Below, piece after piece: positions 37,457-48,223 of a DNA stretch of 64,000 nt; position 1 is the stretch's first letter; the number at the start of each line of letters is the position of its first letter. The position numbers were made by a program, and so were the translations under genes. Location: the NCBI GenBank assembly GCA_014871385.1, contig CM026426.1, forward strand, positions 2,491,852 to 2,555,851. Direction: 5' to 3'. The notes beneath the pieces were generated by a model, which was given only the letters and a program-made list of their open reading frames with translations, ran no database searches and was not told the origin of the DNA. The stretch comes from Ceratodon purpureus. Lineage: Eukaryota > Streptophyta > Bryopsida > Pseudoditrichales > Ditrichaceae.

Positions 37457-38232
37457 AGCATTACACGACTTCTCTCCTCGAAAAAGTTGAAGGAGTGTGA
37501 TTCTGAAGAAGACCCTGAAATTATTTTTCTTGAGAAGGAGATTAAGAGAGCTGAGCTTGAGGTGAAGTTGAAGATGCTAAGAGAAAGTCTAAACTCTGGC
37601 AGCTCAGGCGTTTCTCAAGGAGGATATAGACTTCCTTTTCATGCTGCGTACGGTGGATATCAACAGTACCGTGGGGGTCAGTACATTGAGGATCAGTACG
37701 GCGAGGGACATATGGATTGTGACCTCCAGTTCGACGATCCTGGTTTAATCCATGGCCACTCTCAATACTCCCGCGGACCTTATTCCACCTCTAGAGGTGG
37801 ACCGTCAAGGTTCTGAAGTCAACTCGCCATCACCAATGAAGCGCCGGTGCCAAGTTCAAGATTGCCGATTGTCGTTGAGCCCATGGAATTCAAGCCTGGG
37901 GGGGATGTTCCGATGGTCAGGGTTTCAGATGTATCAGAGGAACTTGAAAATGCGTGTGACGTTGAAGAACAGCCAGATCCGAGCTGCTCAATGGCTAATC
38001 AGTGGAGGACACTGAAATTCAAGAGGATACCCTAAATTTAACTCAGTTTGAGCCTATGGTGACTCTCGATAGCGATTCCCGCATTGTTGGTGGACATGAA
38101 GTTACAGTCCCCTCTACGGATTTGATCATCGAGCCAAATGGGGGAAAGAGCCCTGGTTTAACGGATAGCGTAACATGCGGAGGTAAAACGGATACCCTTC
38201 CCTCTCCTCCTACTCTTGGAATTCCACCTCAG

Positions 38233-38533
38233 GTTGACAACCTTGTCACTAGGATTAAGGAGTCCACCTTAATTTTAACGCCTAGTATAGCGCATGGAGA
38301 AGAGGACGTGAGTGGACATGTTGACAAACATGACACTTGGATTCAGGAATTCACCTTAATTCTAAACCCAATAGCGCAAAGAGAAGAGGTCCCGAGTCCA
38401 CATGTCGACAACCGTGTCATTGGAATTAAGGAGTCCACCTTAATTTTGACGCCGATAGCGCAAGGAGAAGAGGTCCCGAGTCAACGTCTTGACAACCTTG
38501 TCACGGGGATTAAGGATCCCACCTTAAACCAGT
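38233..38533 (+). repeat. Coding minisatellite, ~84-bp units each with the 18-bp inverted repeat
   Basis: Units lie at 38233-38319 (87 bp), 38320-38403, 38404-38487 and 38488-38533 (partial). They encode repeats of the type DNLVTxIKESTLILTPIAQ followed by GEEVPS. Each unit carries one inverted-repeat copy (38255, 38342, 38426, 38510), so an element-wide motif is translated in frame. Unit lengths are multiples of three. Confidence 0.9.
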
Positions 38534-40210
38534 CCAGTGCTGGAGCCGAGGATAGAGCTCCAAGTCCACGTATTCATCCACCTTTGGTCTCAGCACTTGA
38601 GAAGGGCAGTGGGCATGTCCTTGATAATCCTTATGTTACGGACCTGGAACACACCGTTTTAGGTGATGATGATGAAGCTCCTCAGGAATCAGGCAAAGGG
38701 CAACGGCTGGTAAATGAAAATGAGGTTGAAGGTCAGACTAGTGGAATAGATACTTCTAAGGAGATTCTAGAAGGCCCTAAGAAACTGAAAGAAGTTCAGG
38801 AGCTAGGGAGTTTGGAAAGACGGACGTCGGAACGTCTCCTCGGGCGTGCAACGAAGGAGGTAGCGGCCGGCAAGCCGGTAGTTGCAATACATACAACTCC
38901 CGAAGCTCAAGAGCGAAGGTCAAGGCTTCAGCCTACAAAGAAGGTTGCGGAGGAGGCCACCGAGACTGTTGCAAGGAAAGGAAAGGGAAAGCCGGACCCG
39001 CCTCCCGTTTGGACGTCGCAAGGGAAGGTACGTCGCGTACAAGACTGTATGTAAACTTTCTTCAGTGTTTGCTTCTGTGTTGAAGAATCCCTTAAATTCC
39101 ACCTTCCAGGATCATCACCATTATGCAGGTTTAAGGCATCCTCCTTATTCCTGAATAGATTGAGATGACGTAGATATCTTCTGTGCACAGGATTCCGCAT
39201 TGTCGAGTAGGATCGACGCCGCGGCATCTACCCCCACCATCGCACCGGCCCTCAAAATCCCTGCGATGAAGACATATTTTGTAGTGTTTGAAATTCAGAG
39301 AGTGTTGGCCTACATCCAAAATATTGGGGAGTCTGAAATCTCTCGACTTGTTCACAGGCCGGAAGATTGCTGCTTAGATGATGTGTCAGTCACGTTGGTA
39401 GGGAAAAGTGATTTGGTTCGAGTACGATCTAACTTCACGAAGTTTTGGTCACGTCTGTGCGATCTCGAAAACGTGTTTCCGATAGTATGGGCAGATTTAC
39501 CTTATGATCGTGCCGTGGAGATCAGTAATTTTCTCTTTCAGGAATATAGTAAGCGACCGGGCAAAATTTTCTCTAGGTGGGAGATGAGACCTATGCGTGA
39601 TAGAAGTGGACATAATCACAGGAGGCCTTTACTTGCTAGGTCACTTAAAAGTTGAGGGGACGTTTACTTCCTGAAGGAGGTCAAAGACATTATGTGGACA
39701 AGAGATCATCAGTGGAAGTTCGACCCTGCTCCTTTGAGCGGAGAGCTCCCTAATCGTTCGAACACTCTCCTAATTGATTGTAATCAGGACATTAATATCA
39801 GCTTGCTTGGAAATGTTCTGTTGACGTTACCGTGGCATGGCCCTCTGGACCGTCATTCTTGCCTAATGAGACACGTTTTTCGTTTCATTCACGATCTAGC
39901 CAAGTCTGGAGAGGACGTTCCGGAGTTCATGAGTAAAAATCGTGGCAAAGTGCCCGGTCTAGCTCCTTTGGATGCAAAATGCCACGTTCGTGTTGAATAC
40001 TCGAAGTGGATGAAGTCACGGTAGTTTAATGTCTTAGCGGGAATTCTTTTGGCTGTGACAATTAAGCTTGTGATTTTCTTTTTCAATGAAAGGTGCATAG
40101 ATGAATTGAAATTTATTTTGATGACGTTAATTCTCACTCTGTTCATGTGGATGTGCGTTTATTTGGCTGTTTCAAATTACCTCGTTCCCGATTTAAGGTG
40201 ACCACCTGAA

Positions 40211-40978
40211 TTTGTTTGTTGACTGAATCTGTGACATTTCTCCCATTAGAGAAAATTTCGGGTGAAGGAGTGTCCAGTACTTTAGGCTTGGAAATGCAAT
40301 TAAACTTTTCCGAAAATCAAAGAAATTGGCCAGTTTGAGTACTTGCAGCAAGTTGCCATCAAATCCATCGACCAATCAAAATGTGGAGCCATGGGGAAGT
40401 TGGCACTGTGTAGGAAAGTAGTGGGCCTTGTTGGCAGCATTTGGGTTGTCCCGCATGTACTGCGTTGGTAACAGTAATGAGAACCTGGGATAAAATAAAA
40501 TATCAAGCCAAATATATTATGTATTTAACCTTGATACATTGTTTTTGGGAAAATGTACATCAAATTAAACTGGGATTAGTTTATGTTGGCACCGCGTGGC
40601 CATGCGGAGCCATGAGTGTACTATATACGGTACACGTGGTGCCAACATGTGCGTGGGTGTTGACACCAACATTAATCTGGGATTATTTATATTGGCACCA
40701 TGTGGTCATGTGGAGACATGAGTGTATTATATATGGTACACATGGTGCCAACACGTGTGTGTGTGTTGCCACCAACAGAATGGCCGAGAGATGTGGACAG
40801 GTCGAGGTACTGTTGTGGACATGTAAAAATTTCCCACCATTGGGGACAAAACCAATGAAAATGTTTCCGAGCAAATCCCAGTCATGTCCAGACTTTGTTC
40901 TACAAATAGAATTCTTTCCCGCCCTATACAGGGTTCTTTCCAGGTGGCCACTTGATTGTCTCAGTTTTGTTGTTAGAG
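40211..40978 (+). promoter_or_regulatory. 5' flank of the DDE-type transposase-like gene
   Basis: The spacer between the last 18-bp motif (40193) and the ATG at 40979. It contains the duplicated 60-bp inverted-repeat modules annotated separately. No TATA box was assigned. Confidence 0.35.
40586..40751. repeat. Two tandem 60-bp modules with TTGGCACC...GGTGCCAA ends
   Basis: Copies at 40586-40645 and 40692-40751 (offset 106 bp, within a tandemly duplicated ~106-bp unit). Each begins TTGGCACC, ends GGTGCCAA, and contains GAG-CATGAGTGTA and TATA-GGTACAC blocks, so each can fold on itself. They end about 230 bp upstream of the transposase-like ATG. Confidence 0.85.
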
Positions 40979-43900
40979 ATGGCGCTTCAGGATGTTGCCA
41001 ACAGGGGAAGGGGTAGTGGATACACGGCATCTGTAGCTCTTGATAGCAAGTTCGCACCTATTGTCAAGAAAGGGGTTCGACTTGATCAACAAGTCTCCAG
41101 ATTAGAATTTCCAGTCTTGAGAGCATCTGGTGCCACCAACATGGATCTGTGGTTGGATGGAAATTTGTACCCAACAGATCCACTCACTAGGAAGCCACCG
41201 CAGTTTGGGACGTTGAAGAGTTGTTTGGAATTCCTTTGTCATGGCGAATCTGGCCTGTTAGGATATACAAAACGCCTCGTTAGCATTAACGATGCAATAG
41301 TGGGGTTGGAACAAGAGCTAGAAAAGGCAAGGACTGATTGTATCCGTGAAAAGGTTGGCTTGCAAAATTCCGTTGCCAATCTGAAGTCCGAACTTGATGC
41401 TGCAAATAGCAGATGGGCAATGCGTTCAGCTGACCTTCTTGCCGGTAGTACAGAGGAGATTAATATGTTGAAGAACGAATCTGAATCTTTGAGGTCTCGA
41501 TGTGTAGCACTGGAAGATCAATTGGAGCGTAACGAGTACAATTACAGGAACAACTTACTACAGCTCCGACAGCAGGGACAAGAAGCGGCTGATCAACATG
41601 CAGAAGAAATATCGTTGGCAATGTTGCAAGCAACCCATGGTTTGCGACAAGTACGTGAAGCGCACCAACAACAACTTGCGGATGGGCAACATGAATTGAC
41701 AGAAGCAAGGAGGGCTTTGTCGAAGTTGAGGAAGAAAATTGAACGAATGATTAGTACTCCACTAGGAGCACAATTGAGAGCATCCAAGGGTTTATCTGAA
41801 TTAGCCAAGACTGGTGGAGCTGCAAGAGCTCGTATAGCCAAAATTAGAAGCTTGTTGCAACCCAGGGTAGTTCAATCCATACATGAGGGAAACAAAACAT
41901 CAAAAGGTAGGAAGCGGTTGTGTGGCGACAGGGACATACAAGAGGGGACAGGCCATGCTCTTGCTCAAATAATGTCACAAGGAGAAATAGTGGCATTGGT
42001 GTCAAATCCGCAAAATAGTTTTGTTGCGACAAGGATGACCAACTACTACCTTGAGAGAATTGGGAAGGAGCTGGGAACAGAAGCGGTTCTGGCAGCATGT
42101 GATATGACTGGAGTCTGTCAAAAAGGATACGGTGAGATCTATAAGACAGTTAAAGGGAGAGTGCAGCTTGTTGACAAACGCTTGAAGGCAACATTTTTGC
42201 CAAATCCTCACAAGGTATGTGGTAACACTTGTTGGGAACACTGATTTTGAAGCAGAGTACTAGTTAACCTTGATACTAGTCTTACTGTTGAGAACACTGT
42301 TGGGAACTAGAATTTGTGAGAAAAAATCATCTGGTTTGCAATTTTTGGTTCTAATCAAATGACATGCATGCATGTGATTGTTGTGTAACTTTTTAAATTG
42401 AACTCTGGGCAATGCATTCAACAGGTCAGTTTGTTGCGAACAGAATTAAATTCAAAGTTGAAAGATCTTGTTGGTGACTATTACTCCATAGATAATACAC
42501 TGGAGCTGGTAACACAAGTTCCAACGACCAAAGGAAAGAAGAAGAAATCAGAGATTGAAAGAGTTGTCTTGACATCAAAAAATTCTTTGTTTGTTGACAT
42601 CAAAGCTGTGCAACGGAGTATGGTGAAGCTGTACGGTTTTACCACCGAAGGTAACTACTTCGTTCAGAAGCAACCGTAGACAAGTATGGACAGTTAGCTA
42701 TGTGTTCCCAACGGGTTTCTTATTGATTAGCAATTCTACGCTTTGTCATGATTGCATCGTGCTCAAATGTGGTAGCTGTTGGGAACTTGGGATGTGCAGA
42801 AGTTGGAAACACGCCTTTGGTCTTTGTGTTGAAGATGGACGAAGCTGAGATTATGCATGGAAGGAAGTATGAAAGGGTTAGTTTGACAATTATGAATCGT
42901 GCCTTAGACACCAGCATTGAAAAAAGCGACGATAGGTATTTTTTGATTCAGTCAGAAACAAAAATATGGCCTGTTGCTTGCTTTGAGGTTGCCAAAGAAT
43001 CACATGAGGTCCTCAAATGGGTGTTTGAACTTACTGCGTTCCCAGCATTGATCAAAGCTCAAGAAGGGGGCCAGCTGCTTTCTGTTGAAGGTGTTGGCAA
43101 CTTCAAAGTCGAGTGGCACTTATCTGCAGATATGAAGACAATCAAATGCTTGTATGGATTGAAGCATGGTGCCAACGCAAAACATTCTTGCATCTACTGT
43201 AATCAAGAGAGGACAAAACCTGTGGTGGGAACAGTGGCAGGTGCCACCTCTGAGGCAAAGAGAAGAAAACATACGTGGCATGGAGGTCTATTTGCAAGTA
43301 ATATCAGATCCAACCCGTCTCCTATTGTAGAAGAATCGCGATGGAAACCTATACTGCCTATTCCACTTGAAAGAGTCCATATTTGTACATTGCATGCTTT
43401 GACAAGAATGATTGAGAAAATTCTTCACATGCACTTCATGTTCATTTGGAACATGGAGAATGAAGTCCGTCAACATGCTGCTATAGAGAATATGGAAAAG
43501 ACACTGTCTGCAGCTGGGCTTCATGGTGGGAACGTGCGCATAATGAAGGATGCAACACTTAGCGGTGCTTCCAACAGTGTCCCTATCAAACCTTCCCTTA
43601 GTGGCGTGACTGCAGCTAGGATGTTCCAACCGTCCACTTGGTCAGGGCAAGATCGAGTGTGGAAGGATGTTTTGCGCTCAGAATACAACACCCTTGATCA
43701 GGGTAGGCAATATCTAGATAGGGTGGAAATGTGGGAAGCGTTGGAACAAGTGTTTCCATATCTGGTGGGCCTTACCTTGAATCAGGAGCAGATCAGCACT
43801 TTTAGGCCTAAAATTGAGAAATGGAGGCGCCTTTACTTGAAGTGTTTTGGGGAAGACCACGTCACTTATTATATGGTATGATTCTGGATTTGAACCACCA

Positions 43901-44469
43901 TTACTATTTGATCTTAATTGTTGCAACAGTTCTAGTCATTACTACCGTGTTGTTTAGGATGTACTAATAATTCATGAAACTGGCTTTTTTTGTAGCATAA
44001 CCTTGTGAGGCACGGTCCTTGGTATGTGGAAACATACGGGAGCCTTGCTGTTTGGAACAATCAAGGTATGGAAAAATCGCATCATGCAGCTAAGGCTGCT
44101 AATCAACACCATACTCAACACAACGGCACTAAGGACAGGACAAGTGCTATTATTCAGCAATATCAACATTGGTACCGGAATATACAGCACCGGTTTGCAA
44201 AGAAGGAACGACTGCAAAGAATCAACAACGTTAGGTCAGTGGAAAATGACGAGTTCATAGCAGCAGCATTGCAGAAAAAGAGGATGGCATATAACGCATC
44301 AGATGCGGTGGAGGGAGCAAGAAGGTGGAGGGAAGATAGAACACGGGTTGGCAGAGCTTGGGTTAGGGTGGACGTGACAGAAGATTCCATCGATAACAAT
44401 GTTGTTGGCAACGTGGAGTCCTCCGAAGATCAACAAAGCCACATAGAAAATAGCGATGATGATACTTAG
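40979..44469 (+). CDS. DDE-type transposase-like protein, four exons, intact
   Basis: Exons 40979-42214, 42425-42650, 42800-43875, 43996-44469. All junctions are GT-AG and phase-compatible, giving 1,003 aa without interruption. Residues about 110-290 form a long coiled coil (KKIERM... and many Gln/Glu/Lys heptads). The core resembles a large uncharacterised family of element proteins known from plants, sponges and cnidarians, with VFVLKMDEAEI, HLSADMKTIKCLYGLKHGAN, a C-x2-C (HSCIYC, C618/C621), then RHGPWYVETYGSLAVWNNQG and MEKSHH. Candidate acidic triad: D501, D598, E872. The C-terminus is acidic (SEDQQSHIENSDDDT). Both introns contain GTTGGGAAC/GTTCCCAAC motifs. Start ATG chosen because it opens the exon-1 coding character (MALQDVANRGRG). 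Catalytic function is inferred. Confidence 0.75.
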
Positions 44470-44514
44470 TCTAAAGTTTACCTCAAGGTTGCAAACTGTT
44501 TACCATTGAAGTGA

Positions 44515-44693
44515 AGGGCTCTTGAGGTTTCACATTGGAGTCTAAAGCTTAAACCTTGATCCCTTTGGATGTGCTTATATGGTTATACTTTTGGTGAATT
44601 TTGGCATTGAGATCTTTAAGAGAGTATTTTAGAATTAGTACTCTTGGGAACTCCGGTAAGTTGAACTGTCACGAGGGACTCTTGGATTTAGTT
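44515..44693 (+). repeat. 3'-flank module R1, repeated elsewhere
   Basis: The block CTCTTGAGGTTTCACATTGG through TTGGTGAATTTTGGCATTGAG and GGAACTCCGGTAAGTTGAAC recurs in whole or part at 46253-46370, 51316-51450 and, inverted, at about 46790-46860 and 60605-60700. It lies 46 bp after the transposase-like stop, so it links that gene to the inverted-repeat arms downstream. Confidence 0.8.
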
Positions 44694-45806
44694 GGTGGAA
44701 TCGTGAGGCTACTAATTTCCCGTTAGGAACTGTTCATGACAAACAAGAGCCGGTTGGTTTTGTGGTTTTCAGTTTGTTATTTGGAATATGAAATTGCATT
44801 ACAATATGCAAAAGTCTTGTTTCCAGATTTAATTCTTGTGCTGGCAGGTTTCCAACACATATGATATCCTGCTAATGTACTAATTCATGTACTAATTTCC
44901 CCATCAAGCAAATGCCAATGTCAAATATGAATCCGAATTACCTATTATTCCGAAGATGCCTTTACTTGAAATATAGATCTGCTTCAGACTTGGAACAATG
45001 TTCACTGCACTTGAATAGTTCATTTTGCAAAAATGAGTTCATGGTGCTTATCAACATCGTGCAGAATTGACTAGGAGTATCATGGATGGTGTTTTTAGAC
45101 TAAAATTCTGTTTAATCTTTCCAAAACATTCTGTTTAATCTTCTTTTCGTCGTTCATGTACCATTCTCAATTAGAATTCAGTTGTAGAACAGAGTAGCGG
45201 TCTCTAAACAAAACGCCAAAAAAAAAAAAACACCAACTATTGCTAGGAATATCACCTTCTCATTCATTTCATACTGTTTATTTCATTACAGATTGTATTC
45301 ATTTCATTACAGATTGCATTCATTTCATTACAAATTGTATTCCTTGAATTCCCCATTCAGTTTACTACAAAGCTTCCACAGCAAATGTTATGTTAAGCGA
45401 ATTCGTGGATGGTATTTTTACCCTTGTCATGTGTACACCTTGAGTAAACCAACTATTAATTTTGAGAATTTGATATACGAAGATCCTCAAGGTACTCGAA
45501 CCATCAAATGTCCAGATAGCAAACGTTTGGCCATGGTTTGAATTGTACACAACATACTAAGGATTTTTAGTTTTGATACAGTTTCCAAATCTTCAAGGTA
45601 ACCTCCCATCTACTTTGTGGAATGGTAAGAAGTTTCCAACTCAATCTCCCATTATGTGGTTGAGGTTGTGTTTCACCTCATCCAAGAACTGATCAAGCCT
45701 CGTGTACCCATATTGTCGGAGGTGGAAGAAGAGTTGTTTAAAACCTGCCATTTTTTTATACAAAAGGTTGATTGTGGCTTAATTTTCTTCTTGTTAATTT
45801 CATTCA
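44694..45806. other. Spacer with a small 21-bp tandem array
   Basis: No gene is supported. About three 21-bp units (TTCATTTCATTACAGATTGTA type) lie at about 45279-45342. Confidence 0.5.
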
Positions 45807-46046
45807 TTGTTGCCACCGCCTTTAAATCAGTTTGCCTTTGTTGCCACCGCCTTGATTTCTAGCCATTTAATTATCAATAGTTGATTTAAATGTTTTTATC
45901 AATCAAATGAAAACTCTAAGTTCTTTAAATCCTTATACCGAATGGCTACGATCTTTGGTATAAGCCTTTGTTTCCACCGCCTTTAAATCAGTGTGCCTAT
46001 GTTTCCACCGCCTTTAAATCAGTCTGCCTTTGTTTCCATCGACCTT
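45807..46046. repeat. Subterminal repeats TTTGTTKCCACCGCCTTTAA
   Basis: Copies start near 45807, 45838, 45968, 45999 and 46030 (last diverged), commonly followed by ATCAGT-TGCC. The same word recurs at 46712 and, inverted, at about 51464, 60823, 60845, 60876, 63955 and 63983. The positions coincide with inverted-repeat arms, which suggests terminal binding sites. Confidence 0.85.
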
Positions 46047-46454
46047 AATCAGTCTTGAATCGGTCTGTTGTGTTTTTCTGGTCATTGATCCACCCCCTTG
46101 ATCCAATATATCATCAACAATGATTACCCAAGTATTCTGATGAAGAAAAATTGCGTTTGAATGTGTTGGGCTTGACTGACGCTACAAAAAGGGATGTGGC
46201 TAAACAACATTTCATATGTGGCTGAGTGATATTTTGGCAAAATTTCTTATGTGGCAGGTGAATTTTGGCATTGGGATCTTTTAGAGAGATATTTTAGAAA
46301 TAGTACAGTTAGGAACTCCGGTAAGTTGAACTGTCGAGGGACTCTTGGATTTAGTGACATCTCTAAAGGGCAAAACAATTTATTTAGATTAATTACTGCG
46401 TAGGAGGTTGTTGTAAAATTCATGTTTGACTTGAAATTTAAAGTGATGAGTATC
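45961..46454 (+). repeat. Inverted repeat pair 1, left arm
   Basis: Pairs with 60511-60896. Matching blocks include TAAGCCTTTGTTTCCACCGC, the segment around CCCCCTTGATCCAATATATC, and TTTGACTTGAAATTTAAA-TG. This arm has about 110 bp of extra sequence near 46150-46255. Confidence 0.85.
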
Positions 46455-47085
46455 GAAAAAATTTAAAAAATTAAAAAAAGAAAAATTTGCACCATCAACT
46501 GCGCATCGGAAAGCGTGGTGGGGTGGGTGTCGGAGGGTGGATTCGAACCTAGCAATAGCACCCTGGGGTTGCCACGACAGTTCAAACCCGAAGCCTCGGA
46601 TCACCAAGCCACCAAGGCTTTCACTGGTGATGTAAACTATGTGATTGTACTTATATCTAAACTGAGTCGATAAAAATACAGAAAAAATTAAAAAAATTAA
46701 AAAATTAAAATTTGTTGCCACCGCCTGCCTTCAGTAAATTGTTTTGCCCCTTGACATTTCACTGTATATAAGAGTTCCTGGACAGTTCAACTTCCCAGAG
46801 TTCCCAACAGTACTACTTCTAAAATATCTTTCTAAAAGATCTCAATGCCAAAATTCACCAAAAGTTTAATGTTTCTTCATTAATGATTAATTCCAAGTAA
46901 AATGTTGCTTGATTAATTAGTAATTGTGCATTAGCTTTAGACTCCAATGTAAATCCTCAAGAGGCCAATTTCCACTCTTACCTGGAATTTGATTTGCAAA
47001 TAAACTTTTACTTTTACTTTTCCACTTTTACTTATTATTGGCAAATTTTAAGTTCTAGAAAGTAAAAAGTCATAGCTTTAGGGGT
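46452..47085 (+). repeat. Inverted repeat pair 2, left arm
   Basis: Pairs with 51063-51742 and so brackets gene B. It contains the tRNA-like module and CTTGATTAATTAGTAATTGT. It carries extra sequence (about 46735-46800) relative to the right arm. Boundaries were estimated by eye. Confidence 0.8.
46536..46625 (-). other. tRNA-derived module in the inverted-repeat arm (left)
   Basis: On the minus strand: A-box-like GGTGGCTTGGTG (complement of 46602-46613), then B-box GGTTCGAATCC (complement of 46539-46549). It is the inverted partner of 51571-51655. It is not a convincing functional tRNA. Confidence 0.55.
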
Positions 47086-47107
47086 TTAGAAAGTAAAAAG
47101 TCCCAGC

Positions 47108-48223
47108 TTTCTAATTTTCTTCGAATAGTTTCAAACATTTATTTTGTGCCTTAGCATGCTAATGTACATAAATTCTGCATCAACATCCTCTACGATTTAT
47201 CAGAACTGTATTCAATATATACTTCCTCATAAGTCCATCATTACAATTCATCCACGTTTAGATTAAACCTCCAAAATTCTACACATAGTAATTTCAAATT
47301 CAAGATAACATGAAGAACTATTGAATTCTCAACAGTATGAGCACTTCGAAACAAAAATGACAACTAGGTGATAAAGCCGATGACTGAAAAGAATGATCAG
47401 GAGGTGAATTCAAACCGTGCTTGCTTTTTCAATTGCAAGATTGCTTCAAAAACCAGCATGAAGTTCAAGCAAGACATCTACGTTCAAAGTAAAATGTGAC
47501 CATGATATGTACCAAATCCGAGAATGGTGCTAAAATACTGAAGAGTCTCTGAAAACCCTACATCAGTCAGAGGTAAAGAAACACCCGAGGGCCAAGATCA
47601 TAGCAAGTGTACCAAACACAAAACTACTGAAACACTGGTAGACTGTCCTAGCATACAATAGGTGTAGACAGTTACATAAAGAAAAATGATTGTTTGGTGC
47701 TTCATTTCTTGAGTCCCTGGCTTCATTCTGCTGTCCACGTTGAGGAGACTACTCTGAGCCTGAAGATACGGGAACTGGAGACTCCGTGCGAAGACCCTGT
47801 GCTCGGTCAGTTCCCATGGGGACATCCGTGACTATTCCACTTGGAATAGATAGTCTGCGGGGGAGTCCTACAGTGATAGGTTTGGCCACGGTAACTTCAA
47901 CCTCCATCGGCTCCGACTGTCCTCTACTTTGCTCTCTACCTCCTCACCCATTGATTTGCCATGTTCCTCCTCCCCCTCGGCTACCTGCTCATTTGTTGTT
48001 GGAAAGAGACTAGACCCATTCCAAACATCAGCAACAACCTGTGGTAAGTGAGTTTCCAACAACAATAACGGTCATTATAGTTACAAGCCGAGAAAACAAA
48101 GAGCTCTACAACTAACTGGCTACAAATAACTATGGTGGAAACAAAAAAGTGTGACGAGGAACGTACTGTGAAGAAATAAGTACGCCACAGCCTTAGCAAC
48201 CGCTTCTATCTTTTTAAAAGAAA
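47108..48223 (-). repeat. Inverted repeat pair 3, copy in gene B
   Basis: 1,116 bp, nearly identical to the complement of 59348-60464. One clear difference is a single missing C (CTTTGCTCTCTACC against CTTTGCCTCTCTACC). It covers the last exon and 3' flank of gene B. Confidence 0.95.

Larger units (their letters stand above)
33474..40024 (+). pseudogene. Large four-exon element gene with methyltransferase-like motif
   Basis: Exons: 33474-34799, about 35308-36660 (an alternative in-phase acceptor gives 35065), 37029-39027, 39191-40024. Junctions 2-3 and 3-4 are phase 0. It is interrupted by in-frame TAG 34485, TGA 36328, TAG 37257, TGA 37814 and TGA 39653, plus frame changes at the poly-C tract (37417) and near 38000. 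Exon 2 ends and exon 3 begins across VLNIFGGGKLMLACQ|MLKIQVYSFCD. This resembles motif I and the following strand of N6/N4 DNA methyltransferases (D-x-F-x-G-x-G-x6-A-C, then a second acidic residue). Exon 4 has WADLPYD, a possible motif IV. Exon 3 is otherwise low complexity with a coding minisatellite. The gene probably encoded an element protein of about 1,850 aa. The methyltransferase call is inference. Confidence 0.55.
17299..40210. mobile_element. Putative ~23-kb transposable element marked by dispersed inverted repeats
   Basis: Bounds are the first and last copies of the TTAAGGTG-NN-CACCTTAA motif. Inside are a minus-strand gene with a DUF7869-type transposase-like exon, a second minus-strand ORF, an AT-rich core and a large plus-strand gene with a methyltransferase-like motif. 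Both halves share the motif in introns and flanks, which argues for one unit. No terminal inverted repeat or target-site duplication was identified by eye, so the true ends are unknown. Confidence 0.5.
17299..40210. repeat. Dispersed 18-bp inverted repeat TTAAGGTG-NN-CACCTTAA
   Basis: Starts of full or near-full copies: 17299, 17971 (weak), 18039, 21812, 21932, 22054, 24103, 24350 (perfect palindrome), 24590, 26593, 27322, 27478, 32840, 32876, 32995, 33170, 33385, 34950, 35078, 36814, 36839 (weak), 36985, 38255, 38342, 38426, 38510, 40193. Two half sites are near 24812 and 33038. None was noticed before 17.2 kb or after 40.3 kb. Sites sit mostly in introns and flanks. No site was seen between 27.5 and 32.8 kb. 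Each could be bound by a dimeric protein, such as the element's own transposase. Confidence 0.9.

Noticed and set aside
41460..41841. Minus-strand ORFs inside the transposase-like exon 1
   Set aside because: They overlap a spliced 1,003-aa plus-strand gene with consistent phases and have no supporting features.
47981..48199. 72-aa ORF present identically at 47981-48199 and 59372-59590
   Set aside because: Identity comes from the inverted repeat. The segment lies between a donor-like and an acceptor-like site and reads as intron.
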